Of a DNA stretch of 64,000 bases, positions 17,468-25,774 are shown piece by piece; the stretch's first letter is position 1; each line of letters begins with the position of its first letter. The translations under genes and the position numbers were made by a program. This DNA comes from Porphyrobacter sp. SLTP (GTDB lineage Bacteria; Pseudomonadota; Alphaproteobacteria; Sphingomonadales; Sphingomonadaceae). Under the pieces are notes generated by a model, which was not told the origin of the DNA, searched no databases, and saw only the letters and a list, made by a program, of their open reading frames with translations. The stretch covers positions 62,001 to 126,000 of the forward strand of contig NZ_JAAALE010000004.1 of the NCBI RefSeq assembly GCF_009905735.1. The letters run 5' to 3'.

Positions 17468-18231
17468 TGCGCATCCTCCTCACCAATGACGACGGCATCC
17501 ACGCCCCCGGCCTCAAGGTGCTGGAAGAAATCGCGCGCCAGTTCTCCGACGATATCTGGATCTGCGCCCCGTCCGAGGAACAGTCCGGCGCGGGCCATTC
17601 GCTCACGCTGACCCGGCCCGTGCGGCTGAACAAGCTGGACGAACGACGCTTTTCGGTGACCGGCACCCCGACCGACTCCGTGATGATGGCGCTGCGCACC
17701 GTCATGCCCGATGCCCCCGATATCATCCTGTCGGGCGTCAACCGCGGTGCCAATCTGGCGGACGACATCACCTATTCCGGCACCGTCTCCGCCGCGATCG
17801 AGGGCGCGTTGGCGGGCATCCGTTCCATCGCCTTCAGCCAGGTCTATGCCCGGGAAGGCATGGGCGATGACGTGCCCTTCGGCGCCGCGCGCGCGTGGGG
17901 CGCCAAGGTGCTCAGGCCCCTGATCGACGCACCGATGGCCGACCGCACGCTGATCAATGTCAACTTCCCGGCCCGCGCGCCCGAGGACGTCAAGGGCATC
18001 CGCGTCGTGCGCCAGGGCTTCCACGACTATTCGCGCGGCACCATCGTCGAAGGGCGCGATCCGCGCGGCTATCGCTATTTCTGGTTCGGGCTCGACCAGA
18101 TCGAGCATACCATGGATCACGGCACCGACCTTGAGGCGATCGAGGATGGCTACATCGCGGTCACGCCCTTGCAGCTCGACCTGACGCATTATTCGACCAT
18201 CGGCATTCTGGCCGAGCGGTTCGGCGGCTGA
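17467..18231 (+). CDS. surE: 5'/3'-nucleotidase SurE
   Basis: A 254-residue survival protein E that dephosphorylates nucleoside monophosphates. The N-terminal metal site [10 protein letters not shown] carries Asp8 and Asp9. The later motifs SGVNRGANLADDITYSGTV and GTPTDSV are characteristic. The start at 17467 overlaps the serS stop by one base. The stop in turn overlaps the next gene's ATG by one base (TGATG). SurE is a cytoplasmic stress-associated phosphatase, and length matches the family. Confidence 0.97.
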   Translation: MRILLTNDDGIHAPGLKVLEEIARQFSDDIWICAPSEEQSGAGHSLTLTRPVRLNKLDERRFSVTGTPTDSVMMALRTVMPDAPDIILSGVNRGANLADDITYSGTVSAAIEGALAGIRSIAFSQVYAREGMGDDVPFGAARAWGAKVLRPLIDAPMADRTLINVNFPARAPEDVKGIRVVRQGFHDYSRGTIVEGRDPRGYRYFWFGLDQIEHTMDHGTDLEAIEDGYIAVTPLQLDLTHYSTIGILAERFGG

Positions 18232-19301
18232 TGGCTGAGGCGCCCAGCCGCAATCCGTTCAAGCGCAAGGCGCTGCTGGCCGATCAGTTCCGGCCGCTGC
18301 GCCGTCAGGTACGGATCCCGGTCTGGGGCGATCTCGGCATCCGCACCGGTCTGGCCTTCGGGCTGATTGCGCTGGTGGTGGCGATCCACTGGTTCGACCG
18401 CGCGGGGCTCAAGGACAATCACGACAACGTCATCAGTTTCCTCGACGTTGTCTATTTCACGATGATCAGCATCACCACCACGGGCTTCGGCGACATCGCC
18501 CCGATTTCCGACCGGGCGCGGCTGATCGAGGCGGTGATCGTCACCCCTGTCCGCATCGCGGTCCTGTTCATCTTCGTGGGCGCCGCCTACGATTTCGTCA
18601 TCAAGCGCAGCTGGGAGAAGTTTCGCATGGCCCGCATCCAGGAACAGCTCACCGGCCACGTGGTGGTGCTGGGCTTCGGCGTCTCCGGCTCGCAGAGCGT
18701 CGGCGAGTTGATCGCGCGAGGGGTCGATCCGCGCTGCATCGTGGTGATCGACCCGTCCGAAGAGCGCCTGACCGAAGCGGAGAAGCTCGGCGTCAACGTC
18801 ATGGCCGCCGATGCGACGCGCGACGAAACGCTGAAGGCGGTCCGCATTGCCGAAGCGCAGAGCGTGCTGGTCAGCGCCGGGCGTGACGATACCTCGATCC
18901 TGATGGTACTGACCGTGCGCCACCTCGCCCCCAAAGTGCCGATCAGCGTGGTAGTGCGCGCGGAGGACAATGAACTGCTGGCGCGGCAGGCGGGGGCGAA
19001 CAATGTCATCAACCCGGTGCGCTTTACCGGCCTGCTGCTGGCCGGCAGCGTCAAGGGCGCGCATATCGCTGATTACCTCGCCGACCTCGCCAGCGTCGGC
19101 GGGCGGGTGCAGCTGGTCGAACGCGAGGTGACCGAAGCGGAATGCGGCAAATCGATCAGGGAATTGGAAAGCGGCGGCACAGGCCTGCGCGTCTACCGCA
19201 ACGGCCGCGCGATCGGGTTCTGGGAAGACGAATGCCAGATGCTCCAGCCCGGCGACGTGGTGGTGGAAATCGTCCCGACCGCACCAAGCGAGGGCGGTTG
19301 A
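18231..19301 (+). CDS. Two-helix potassium channel with RCK (TrkA-N) domain
   Basis: A 356-residue ion channel. The first transmembrane helix spans about 40-57, a pore loop with selectivity filter TTTGFGD at 82-88 follows, and a second helix spans about 100-122. A cytoplasmic RCK/TrkA-N domain then begins with VVVLGFGVSGSQS (GFGVSG at 148-153), with the acidic strand end VVIDPSEE. A C-terminal TrkA-C-like part runs from about 290. The architecture is that of MthK/Kch-type channels gated by a cytoplasmic ligand. The filter TTTGFGD is the bacterial variant of TVGYGD. The gene overlaps surE by one base and is probably cotranscribed with serS-surE. Confidence 0.93.
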   Translation: MAEAPSRNPFKRKALLADQFRPLRRQVRIPVWGDLGIRTGLAFGLIALVVAIHWFDRAGLKDNHDNVISFLDVVYFTMISITTTGFGDIAPISDRARLIEAVIVTPVRIAVLFIFVGAAYDFVIKRSWEKFRMARIQEQLTGHVVVLGFGVSGSQSVGELIARGVDPRCIVVIDPSEERLTEAEKLGVNVMAADATRDETLKAVRIAEAQSVLVSAGRDDTSILMVLTVRHLAPKVPISVVVRAEDNELLARQAGANNVINPVRFTGLLLAGSVKGAHIADYLADLASVGGRVQLVEREVTEAECGKSIRELESGGTGLRVYRNGRAIGFWEDECQMLQPGDVVVEIVPTAPSEGG

Positions 19302-19308
19302 TTGCCAG

Positions 19309-19330
19309 ATGGGCAGCTTCGCCCATGTTT
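19309..19330 (+). terminator. Short hairpin after the potassium channel gene
   Basis: ATGGGC and GCCCAT pair around a six-base loop (agcttc), followed by GTTT. It lies eight bases past the channel stop, in the gap before a convergent gene. The stem is only six base pairs, so terminator function is plausible but weakly supported. Confidence 0.4.
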
Positions 19331-19394
19331 GAGGGAGATGCTGCTGATCTGCTAGCGACTCCGGAGCAGACTTGAGCCAAACGCCCCGGTCAAC

Positions 19395-20135
19395 TCAGAA
19401 TCGACGTTGCCCCTGCGACCAATCCCCGATGTCGCACTGACCGTTGAAGCTGGTCATTTCGCGGATCTCAATCCGTCCGGTCCGACGATCAATTGTCACC
19501 TTCGGCTTATTCATTCCGTTCAAGCGGTAGGACGCGGTTATCAGCGTCGGGGTAACAACGAGATTGGTCAGGTCCCACCACCCATTGCTACCTCCCGAGT
19601 GGATCGGTGGCACCAAATCGGGGCCCAAGTGGATTCGGCCGTGGTCCCCATAGATCTCGATCTGGACGTCTGACGAAAAGCCTTGCTGCGTGCTTTGAAG
19701 AGTCGTGCCCCATTCCCACTTATGCTTGTCGGAGTTCCAGGTGTAGTTCGGGCGGGTGGTGGCAGTCGGCTTCGATCCTCCGCCATAGCAAACGAGGACA
19801 AGCGACCCAGTGGTTGCCGCATTCTGCGAGGGCGGCGGTGCCGCGCTGCCCGCATCGCAATTTCCGGCTGGAACTGCGTCGACTGCGGCATAGCGCCCCT
19901 CGACCGTCGATACGGAGACGCAGCTTTGTTTGCGTTCGTTCCACCAGAAGGTGAACTTGATGTCGCGGACGGTCGATGCGCCAGCGATACGATAGCCTCT
20001 CGCTTCCATCTGGGTTTCGGCGCCAGCCGCGCGGGCTCCGACCAAGTCGGCAAGATCGGGTGCGCTTTGTGCCAATGCAGGAAGCGACAAGGCCATGGCC
20101 CCGGTCGCGGCGAAGAACATCACTTTGCGTGCCAT
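19395..20135 (-). CDS. Secreted hypothetical protein
   Basis: A 246-residue protein with a signal peptide (MARKVMFFAATGAMALSLPALAQS). Residues 28-95 contain a small domain seen in many uncharacterised bacterial secreted proteins: LVGARAAGAETQMEARGY, then FTFWWNERKQSCVSVSTVEGRY and a Cys in PAGNC, so the two cysteines may form a disulfide. The second half is Trp-rich (YTWNSDKHKWEWG) and ends with a segment resembling a lipocalin-like strand set (KVTIDRRTGRIEI). No catalytic motif is visible. It is convergent with the potassium channel gene and divergent from the next gene. Confidence 0.75.
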   Translation of the reverse strand: MARKVMFFAATGAMALSLPALAQSAPDLADLVGARAAGAETQMEARGYRIAGASTVRDIKFTFWWNERKQSCVSVSTVEGRYAAVDAVPAGNCDAGSAAPPPSQNAATTGSLVLVCYGGGSKPTATTRPNYTWNSDKHKWEWGTTLQSTQQGFSSDVQIEIYGDHGRIHLGPDLVPPIHSGGSNGWWDLTNLVVTPTLITASYRLNGMNKPKVTIDRRTGRIEIREMTSFNGQCDIGDWSQGQRRF

Positions 20136-20277
20136 GCCTCAATCCCCTCATCACGGTTGCACAAAATCTCACGATTACAGTCGATCTTCAACATTGATCT
20201 TCATCATGTCGTCGCAATGGTCTCTGCAAAGAAAGGCTGTTGCCGCGCCATTGCAAATTGCTCAGACAGGAGCAGAC

Positions 20278-20943
20278 ATGGACCTATTGAAGTGGATCAA
20301 GTCGCTCGACGACCTTTTGTTCGAGCTGATGAGCTGGCTTGTGTTCTGGCCGCTCACCCTGCTGCGGACGCTGATCGGACCGCTCAAGATGATGCGTTAT
20401 GCGGACGCGCAGCTCGCCCTACCGGAGGAGGAGCAGTATTCCGAAGCCCTGAGCCCACCCGTTTTTCTGGTAGCGACCTTGCTGGTTTCGCATCTCGTTT
20501 CCGTTGCTTTGGGCCAGCCAGACGAGATCATCGAAAGCCGCAAGGGACTTGGTGCGTTGGTATCGGACGACACGACGGCCCTCGCTGTGCGGTTGGCGCT
20601 GTTTTCCGCCTTTCCCCTGATTTTCTCCGTCCTTTTGCTGCTCGTGCGCCAACGCAAGATTGATCGGATCAGCCTCCGCCTGCCGTTCTATGCTCAGTGC
20701 TATCCGGCGGCAGTCTTCGCGGCGGCAATGGCGGTCGCGGCGGAAATTGCGTTGCTGGGCATCGGTCCGTCCGGCGCCTCGGGAATCGCAACAATTGCGG
20801 CCATGCTGTGGCTCGTCATGGTGGAGGCCCGTTGGATGCGGGCGGAGCAAGGTCTCGGCTGGATCTCCGCGTGCGCCCTCGCGCTTTGCGGAGTGTTGCT
20901 GGCGGGAACGCTCGTCGTGACTGTGACGCTCGTGTTTGTGTAG
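20278..20943 (+). CDS. Integral membrane protein of unknown function
   Basis: A 221-residue protein with five or so hydrophobic helices (VFLVATLLVSHLVSVAL, FPLIFSVLLLLV, YPAAVFAAAMAVAAEIALL, GIATIAAMLWLVMVEA, GVLLAGTLVVTVTLVFV). It resembles the small Yip1/permease-like proteins of proteobacteria, but I see no diagnostic motif. The start at 20278 is supported by AGGAG six bases upstream. An open frame extends to 20095 but crosses the promoter region of the divergent secreted protein. The final residues are hydrophobic, so the protein ends in or just past a membrane helix. Confidence 0.7.
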   Translation: MDLLKWIKSLDDLLFELMSWLVFWPLTLLRTLIGPLKMMRYADAQLALPEEEQYSEALSPPVFLVATLLVSHLVSVALGQPDEIIESRKGLGALVSDDTTALAVRLALFSAFPLIFSVLLLLVRQRKIDRISLRLPFYAQCYPAAVFAAAMAVAAEIALLGIGPSGASGIATIAAMLWLVMVEARWMRAEQGLGWISACALALCGVLLAGTLVVTVTLVFV

Positions 20944-21026
20944 GCCGTCAAGAAGTGCGGGCGATTCTGGCTCATTTGAAGGTCAAGACCCGCCATCATT
21001 AGCGGCCATCCACGGCCTCACTGACC

Positions 21027-21428
21027 TCATCCCCTGAACCACACGAACACACCGCCCATCGCCGCCATGCCGGTGAGGAAATGCCCCGCATCAATCAGGA
21101 ACAGCGCCAAGGGCTTGCGCTGATGCAGGTAGTTGATCCCGATCGCCGGGATCATCACCCCGACCGCAAAGCCGACCGCCATCATCATCACCACAAAGGC
21201 GGAGGGATCGGTGCGGACCAGCAGGTGCCACAGCACCATCGCGATCAGCATCTCGAAGGCGAAGGTCAGCGCGAAGATCACGCCCATATTGCCGCTGCGC
21301 AGCTGCGTGTTCGAAAGCCCCGCTGCGCGCTGCCACGGCTTGGCGAAGATCACGCCGTACCACAGCGCGCCCACGGCAAAACACGCCGCCGACCCGGCCA
21401 GCACCGGCCACAGGGCAAAGTCACTCAT
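21027..21428 (-). CDS. DUF1761 family membrane protein
   Basis: A 133-residue protein with four predicted membrane helices. The N-terminal helix and following FAVGALWYGVIFAKPWQRAAGLS match the DUF1761 pattern (GxxWYxxxFxxxW). Function is not established for the family. Its ATG lies within the stop region of the upstream gene: 21425-21428 is shared (ATGA), so translation is probably coupled to the preceding hypothetical gene. Confidence 0.85.
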   Translation of the reverse strand: MSDFALWPVLAGSAACFAVGALWYGVIFAKPWQRAAGLSNTQLRSGNMGVIFALTFAFEMLIAMVLWHLLVRTDPSAFVVMMMAVGFAVGVMIPAIGINYLHQRKPLALFLIDAGHFLTGMAAMGGVFVWFRG

Positions 21429-21946
21429 CCTTGATCTCCTTCGCCCTCAGGCCATTCGAGTTCGAGCGTGGCATTGACGGCAGCGTCCCGCCATTCGCCC
21501 AGAAAGGCATCGAGGGCGGCGCGGATGTCGCCCAGCTTGGCAGGCACACCGGCGGGTGGCGGGACGAGCGAGGTCGCCCAGGCCGGCTCGGCCATGGCCA
21601 TGATTGCCGCATCATCCGCCCCGCCGCTCCAACTGGCGGCCTCGAAACATTCGACCAGCCGCTCGGCCTGGAGGAGTTCGACAATGCCCGGATCGGGCGC
21701 GGCGGCGCGCTTGGCGCTGGCATGACCGCCCGCAAGCGCCATCGCCTGCACCGCTTCCGGTTCCATCCCGCGCGCAACCAGACCCCAGAACCCGACCTGC
21801 ATCCCGAGACCGCGCTCGATGAAGAAGTGGAAGGCGTCGTGCGGATAAGGGCCCTTCTTAGCGAAGGTGAAGTTCGTGCGCGAACCATCGGTCCGCGTCA
21901 CCGCGACATGATCCTGCGCCGTCCCTTTGGTGATCGCGATACGCAT
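21425..21946 (-). CDS. Conserved hypothetical protein, cytoplasmic
   Basis: A 173-residue soluble protein. The N terminus (MRIAITKGTAQDHVAVTRTDGS) and the segment FAKKGPYPHDAFHFFIERGL look conserved, with His residues at about 36 and 40 that could bind metal. The rest is Ala-rich and helical, ending in an acidic tail (EWPEGEGDQG). I do not recognise a named family. The four-base ATGA overlap with the DUF1761 gene indicates a two-gene operon. There is no signal peptide. Confidence 0.7.
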   Translation of the reverse strand: MRIAITKGTAQDHVAVTRTDGSRTNFTFAKKGPYPHDAFHFFIERGLGMQVGFWGLVARGMEPEAVQAMALAGGHASAKRAAAPDPGIVELLQAERLVECFEAASWSGGADDAAIMAMAEPAWATSLVPPPAGVPAKLGDIRAALDAFLGEWRDAAVNATLELEWPEGEGDQG

Positions 21947-21994
21947 AGGGGGCCTGTAACCTAGTTAACGCCCCGCGTGTAGGGCGCTCGCGCG

Positions 21995-22234
21995 CTAGAT
22001 CACGTAAGCGAATTCCTCGGCCTCGGGCGTCGGCTTGCGGCCGCGCATCTCGGCGTCGAGTTGCACCACGGTGCGGCTCGCGGTCTTGACGAACAGGCCG
22101 GGGACGATGGCGTGGACCATGCAAGCGAGCCCGCCAACCACCATGCGCCAGCCGAAGCTGAGCGCCGTGCGGGCATGCTGGCCATAGGTTTCGCCGATGG
22201 CGCGCGGATGGTCGGTGAAGAGCTTGACGATCAT
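21995..22234 (-). CDS. DUF6356 family small membrane protein
   Basis: A 79-residue protein starting MIVKLFTDHPRAIGETYGQHA, with one hydrophobic stretch (WRMVVGGLACMVHAIVPGLF) and a charged C terminus. The DHPxxxGExYxxH pattern and length correspond to what is annotated as DUF6356 in alphaproteobacteria. The function is unknown. It is divergent from rimO across a short 78-bp gap. Confidence 0.75.
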   Translation of the reverse strand: MIVKLFTDHPRAIGETYGQHARTALSFGWRMVVGGLACMVHAIVPGLFVKTASRTVVQLDAEMRGRKPTPEAEEFAYVI

Positions 22235-22312
22235 GACGCCCCAGATGCCCCGCTGAGCCTGCCTCCGTCAACCCTAGCGCTGGGCCCCCACACAGTGTAG
22301 GGGCGCGCCGCA

Positions 22313-23701
22313 ATGAACACGTCCACGACAATAGCCCCCACCGTTCTGGCCGAGCAGAAGAAGATCGGCATGGTCAGCCTCGGCTGCCCCAAGGCGCTCG
22401 TCGATTCCGAGCGGATCCTCACCCGCCTGCGCGCCGATGGCTATGCCTTCGCCGAAGATTATGCCGGCGCCGACGTCGTGCTGGTCAATACCTGCGGCTT
22501 CCTCGACAGCGCCAAGGAAGAGAGCCTGGCCGCGATTGGTGAGGCGATTGCCGAAAACGGCCGCGTGATCGTGACCGGCTGCATGGGCGAGGAAGCCGAC
22601 GCGATCCGCGCCGCCCATCCGCAGGTGCTCGCGATCACCGGGGCGCATCAATACGAGCAGGTGGTCGAGGCCGTCCACACCCATGCGCCGCCGTCGCAGG
22701 GCCCGTTCATCGACCTGATCCCGCAGCCGGACATCAAGCTCACCCCGCGCCATTACAGCTACCTCAAGATTTCCGAGGGCTGCAATCACTCCTGCGCCTT
22801 CTGCATCATCCCGGACCTCCGCGGCAAGCTGGCGAGCCGCCGGATCGATGCCTGCCTGCGCGAGGCGGAGAAGCTGGTCGCCGCGGGGACCAAGGAACTC
22901 CTCATCATCTCGCAGGACACCAGCGCCTACGGGGTCGATATCCGCCACGAGACCCGCCCGTGGAAAGGGCGTGATGTCCGCGCGCACATGACCGATCTGG
23001 CGCGCGAGCTCGGGGCCTTGCGCACCCCCGAAGGCCACGCGCCGTGGGTGCGGCTCCACTATGTCTACCCCTACCCTCATGTCGATCAGGTCATCCCGCT
23101 GATGGCCGAAGGGTTGCTGACGCCCTACCTCGACATCCCCTTCCAGCACGCCAGCCCCAAGGTGCTGAAGCTGATGCGCCGCCCGGCCAACGAGGCCAAG
23201 GTGCTTGAGCGGCTGAAGTCGTGGCGGGAAATCTGCCCCGATATCGCCATCCGCTCCTCCTTCGTGGTCGGTTTCCCCGGCGAGACCGAGGAGGACTTCC
23301 AGTACCTGCTCGACTGGCTGGAGGAAGCGCAGCTCGACCGCGTCGGCGCGTTCCGGTTCGAGCCGGTCGAGGGCGCGGCGGCCAATGCCCTGCCCGATCA
23401 GGTGCCCGAAGCGGTGAAGGAAGAACGCTACGCCCGGATCATGGAAGTGACCGAGCGGATCAGCGCCGCCAAGCTCACCGCCAAGATCGGCCGCACGCTT
23501 CCCGTCATCATCGACGAGATCGGTGAGCCGGACGAGGACGGCGATATCGGCGCGACCGGTCGCAGCCAGGCCGATGCCCCGGAGATCGACGGCGCGGTCT
23601 ATCTGCGCAACGTGCCGGAAAGCCTTGCCCCGGGCGATATTGTCGAAGCCACTATCGAGGATGCCGACGCGCATGACCTGTTCGGGGTGATTGCGCGTTA
23701 A
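22313..23701 (+). CDS. rimO: Ribosomal protein S12 methylthiotransferase RimO
   Basis: A 462-residue radical SAM enzyme that adds a methylthio group to the conserved Asp of ribosomal protein S12. The N-terminal UPF0004 domain has the three cluster cysteines Cys25, Cys61 and Cys90. The radical SAM CX3CX2C motif is Cys157, Cys161 and Cys164 in [15 protein letters not shown]-terminal TRAM domain begins near 385. Length and motif spacing are typical, and the [12 protein letters not shown] start distinguishes RimO from MiaB. It appears monocistronic. Confidence 0.97.
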   Translation: MNTSTTIAPTVLAEQKKIGMVSLGCPKALVDSERILTRLRADGYAFAEDYAGADVVLVNTCGFLDSAKEESLAAIGEAIAENGRVIVTGCMGEEADAIRAAHPQVLAITGAHQYEQVVEAVHTHAPPSQGPFIDLIPQPDIKLTPRHYSYLKISEGCNHSCAFCIIPDLRGKLASRRIDACLREAEKLVAAGTKELLIISQDTSAYGVDIRHETRPWKGRDVRAHMTDLARELGALRTPEGHAPWVRLHYVYPYPHVDQVIPLMAEGLLTPYLDIPFQHASPKVLKLMRRPANEAKVLERLKSWREICPDIAIRSSFVVGFPGETEEDFQYLLDWLEEAQLDRVGAFRFEPVEGAAANALPDQVPEAVKEERYARIMEVTERISAAKLTAKIGRTLPVIIDEIGEPDEDGDIGATGRSQADAPEIDGAVYLRNVPESLAPGDIVEATIEDADAHDLFGVIAR

Positions 23702-23787
23702 CACCTCTCCCCCCGCCCCGTCCCCACGAGGGACGCGGTTTGGTTAACCGCTGGCGCGGATCGGGCTAACGCGGCATAATCGGCCTC

Positions 23788-24621
23788 ATGATCCGGAACC
23801 TTGCTCTCGCCCTCGCGCTTGCCGCGCTTCCTTTTGCCGCTGCGGCGCAAACCACCGCAGGTCAGACCGGCGATGCCGCCGAAGCGGTTGCGGCCGAGGC
23901 AGCCGGCACTTTCGAGCAGGTCGATCCCGATAGCGACCTGCCTTCGGCTGACGATGCGGCGGCAGCCTATGCGGGCCTTCCGCCGCTTACGGCTGACGAA
24001 GCGCCCGAGATGGTGGCCGCGCCCGCACTCAAGCCTGAGCCTCCTCGCGGCCCGGCCGTGCGGATGATCGCCAATGAGGTCGCACAGCCGCTCCCCGCAG
24101 CAGAGCCCGCGCCTGCGCCTGCGCCTGCGCTCACGCCGGCGGCTCTCACGCGCAATGATCCCTTCGTCATCAAGTCGATCCTGCCGATCGAAGGCAGCAT
24201 CCGCTATGGCGACTGGTTCTGGGACGAAAGCGCAGCGCCGCGCACCGGCAAGCTGGTCATCACCGTCGATCTCGAAGCGCGGGTCATCAGCGCCTTTCGT
24301 GACGGGCACGAAATCGGCACCGCCGTCGTGCTGGTCGGCACGCAGGCCCACCCCACCCCGCTCGGCAGTTTCCCGATCCTGACCAAGGAGAAGGACAATG
24401 TCTCGGAGAAATACAACAACGCCCCCATGCCGCACACGCTGCGCCTGACATGGGACGGGATCGCGATCCACGGCTCGCCGGTGATGAACGGCTATGCCAG
24501 CCACGGTTGCATCGGCGTGCCGGATGAATTCGCCGCCAAGCTGTTCGCCGCTGCCAAGCGCGGGGACAAGGTGATCATCACCCGCGGCAAGATGATCGGG
24601 ATTGGCGACAAGGTGATGTGA
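23788..24621 (+). CDS. L,D-transpeptidase (YkuD) family protein
   Basis: A 277-residue exported protein. Residues 1-20 form a signal peptide; 21-120 are low-complexity and end in an Ala-Pro run. The YkuD catalytic domain follows from about 153 (KLVITVDLEARVISAF). His228 in IAIHGSP, then Ser238-His239-Gly-Cys241 in ASHGCIGV, supply the catalytic residues, with Cys241 as nucleophile. The residue usually Arg or Asn after HGC-hydrophobic is Gly243, a departure from the common consensus. It should crosslink peptidoglycan or attach proteins in the periplasm. It is convergent with tilS across a palindromic repeat. Confidence 0.9.
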   Translation: MIRNLALALALAALPFAAAAQTTAGQTGDAAEAVAAEAAGTFEQVDPDSDLPSADDAAAAYAGLPPLTADEAPEMVAAPALKPEPPRGPAVRMIANEVAQPLPAAEPAPAPAPALTPAALTRNDPFVIKSILPIEGSIRYGDWFWDESAAPRTGKLVITVDLEARVISAFRDGHEIGTAVVLVGTQAHPTPLGSFPILTKEKDNVSEKYNNAPMPHTLRLTWDGIAIHGSPVMNGYASHGCIGVPDEFAAKLFAAAKRGDKVIITRGKMIGIGDKVM

Positions 24622-24629
24622 GGCTCCCG

Positions 24630-24766
24630 TCCCTCCCCGTTGCGTGGCAATGGGGAGGTGGCAGTCGCCGCAGGCGGCTGACGGAGGGGTCATTCCCGTG
24701 CCGCTTCACCCCTCCGACCGCGCTAAAGCGCGCCCACCTCCCCATTCGCAAGCGAACGGGGAGGGA
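24630..24766. repeat. Palindromic intergenic repeat, copy 1
   Basis: About 137 bp with nested inverted repeats. The outer arms are TCCCTCCCCGTT...AATGGGGAGGTGG and its complement at the right end; inside lies GACGGAGGGGT paired with ACCCCTCCG. A second copy with the same layout is at 31719-31854. It exactly fills the gap between the convergent L,D-transpeptidase and tilS genes, so it probably acts as a bidirectional terminator. Confidence 0.75.
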
Positions 24767-24769
24767 CTT

Positions 24770-25774
24770 TCAATTCACACTTCCCCGCGCAGGCTCCGGC
24801 CGGAAGCGCCAGACGCGCATCATCACGCCGACTTTCTCGACCCGCTCCACCCCGGCCTGCGCCAGCACCCCGCCAAGCGAGGCGTTCTCTCCCGCCCAGA
24901 GCCGATCCCACGCTCGGGCGGCTTCGGCCCGTGTCGCGTGTCCACCCAGCGCGCTGATGATCTTGCAGATCGTCTCGATGGCGATGACGCGAGGGACATT
25001 GGCGCAATAGGTGTAGCCCAGCCCCCCCGGCGCGGCATCGTCGCGCATCACCATTTCGTGCCAGTCGAGCTCCGCATACCATTCGAGCGCCTGCCAGCCT
25101 TCGGCCAGATGGGCGGCGCTGGTCGCCAGCGCGACCGGATCGAGCCAATCAGCCTCGGCCAGTTGTGCGCGCAGCCGGGCGCGATCAAAGGCAAGGTTGG
25201 TGTTGGAGGGGTCCGCGGCAGGCGTGATCCCGGCGGCGGCAACCACCGCTGCCAGCTCTGCCTTGCGCCAGCTCAGCAGCGGGCGCAGCAGCGTGATCTC
25301 GCTCTCCGCGATGGTTGACCGGGCGCGCACCCCTGCCAGCCCTGCCAGCCCGCTGCCCCGGTTGAGGCGCATCAGCAAGGTCTCGGCCTGATCATCGGCG
25401 TGATGCGCCGTGGCGACCGCGCCCAGCCCCTTGTCCTCAGCCCACTTCGCCAAAGCCGCATAGCGCGCCGAGCGGGCCTGCGCCTGAAGGTTACCAGGGG
25501 CGAGCGTCACGGCCAGCTGCGTGAAGGTAATGCCGCGCTCCCCCGCGATCCGCTCGACGAGCGCGACCTCGCCCGCCGCCTCGGGCCGCAGGCCGTGATC
25601 GATGCTGCACACCGCGATCTCGCCCGGCAGGGCTGCGTGGGCGAGCAGCAGCAGTGCCAGACTGTCCGGCCCGCCCGAAACCGCGAGGCCAAGCGGGCCC
25701 GTGCGCGCATCCTCGGGCCACAGCGCCGCCAGATCGGCAGCGAAGCGCCGCGGCGCCTGGGCGCTTAGCTGCAC
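24770..25774 (-). CDS. tilS: tRNA(Ile)-lysidine synthase
   Basis: A 334-residue N-type ATP pyrophosphatase that converts cytidine 34 of tRNA-Ile(CAU) to lysidine, so that AUA is read as Ile. The PP-loop SGGPDS is at about 33-38 (LAVSGGPDSLALLLLAHA), and HHADDQAETLLMRLNRGSG is the second conserved motif. The protein is shorter than the enterobacterial enzyme, as usual in alphaproteobacteria. The start is GTG at 25774, overlapping the end of cpoB by ten bases, so the two are likely translated from one mRNA. Confidence 0.95.
   Translation of the reverse strand: MQLSAQAPRRFAADLAALWPEDARTGPLGLAVSGGPDSLALLLLAHAALPGEIAVCSIDHGLRPEAAGEVALVERIAGERGITFTQLAVTLAPGNLQAQARSARYAALAKWAEDKGLGAVATAHHADDQAETLLMRLNRGSGLAGLAGVRARSTIAESEITLLRPLLSWRKAELAAVVAAAGITPAADPSNTNLAFDRARLRAQLAEADWLDPVALATSAAHLAEGWQALEWYAELDWHEMVMRDDAAPGGLGYTYCANVPRVIAIETICKIISALGGHATRAEAARAWDRLWAGENASLGGVLAQAGVERVEKVGVMMRVWRFRPEPARGSVN

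Noticed and set aside
22274..23704. Long minus-strand open frame opposite rimO
   Set aside because: It is the antisense shadow of a strong, motif-confirmed gene in GC-rich DNA. Similar antisense frames opposite the M14 peptidase, chemoreceptor and TonB receptor genes were dropped for the same reason.
24108..24145. Short tandem repeat in the L,D-transpeptidase gene (gcgcctgcgcct type)
   Set aside because: It encodes an Ala-Pro linker within an intact frame and is ordinary low-complexity coding sequence, not a CRISPR or regulatory repeat.
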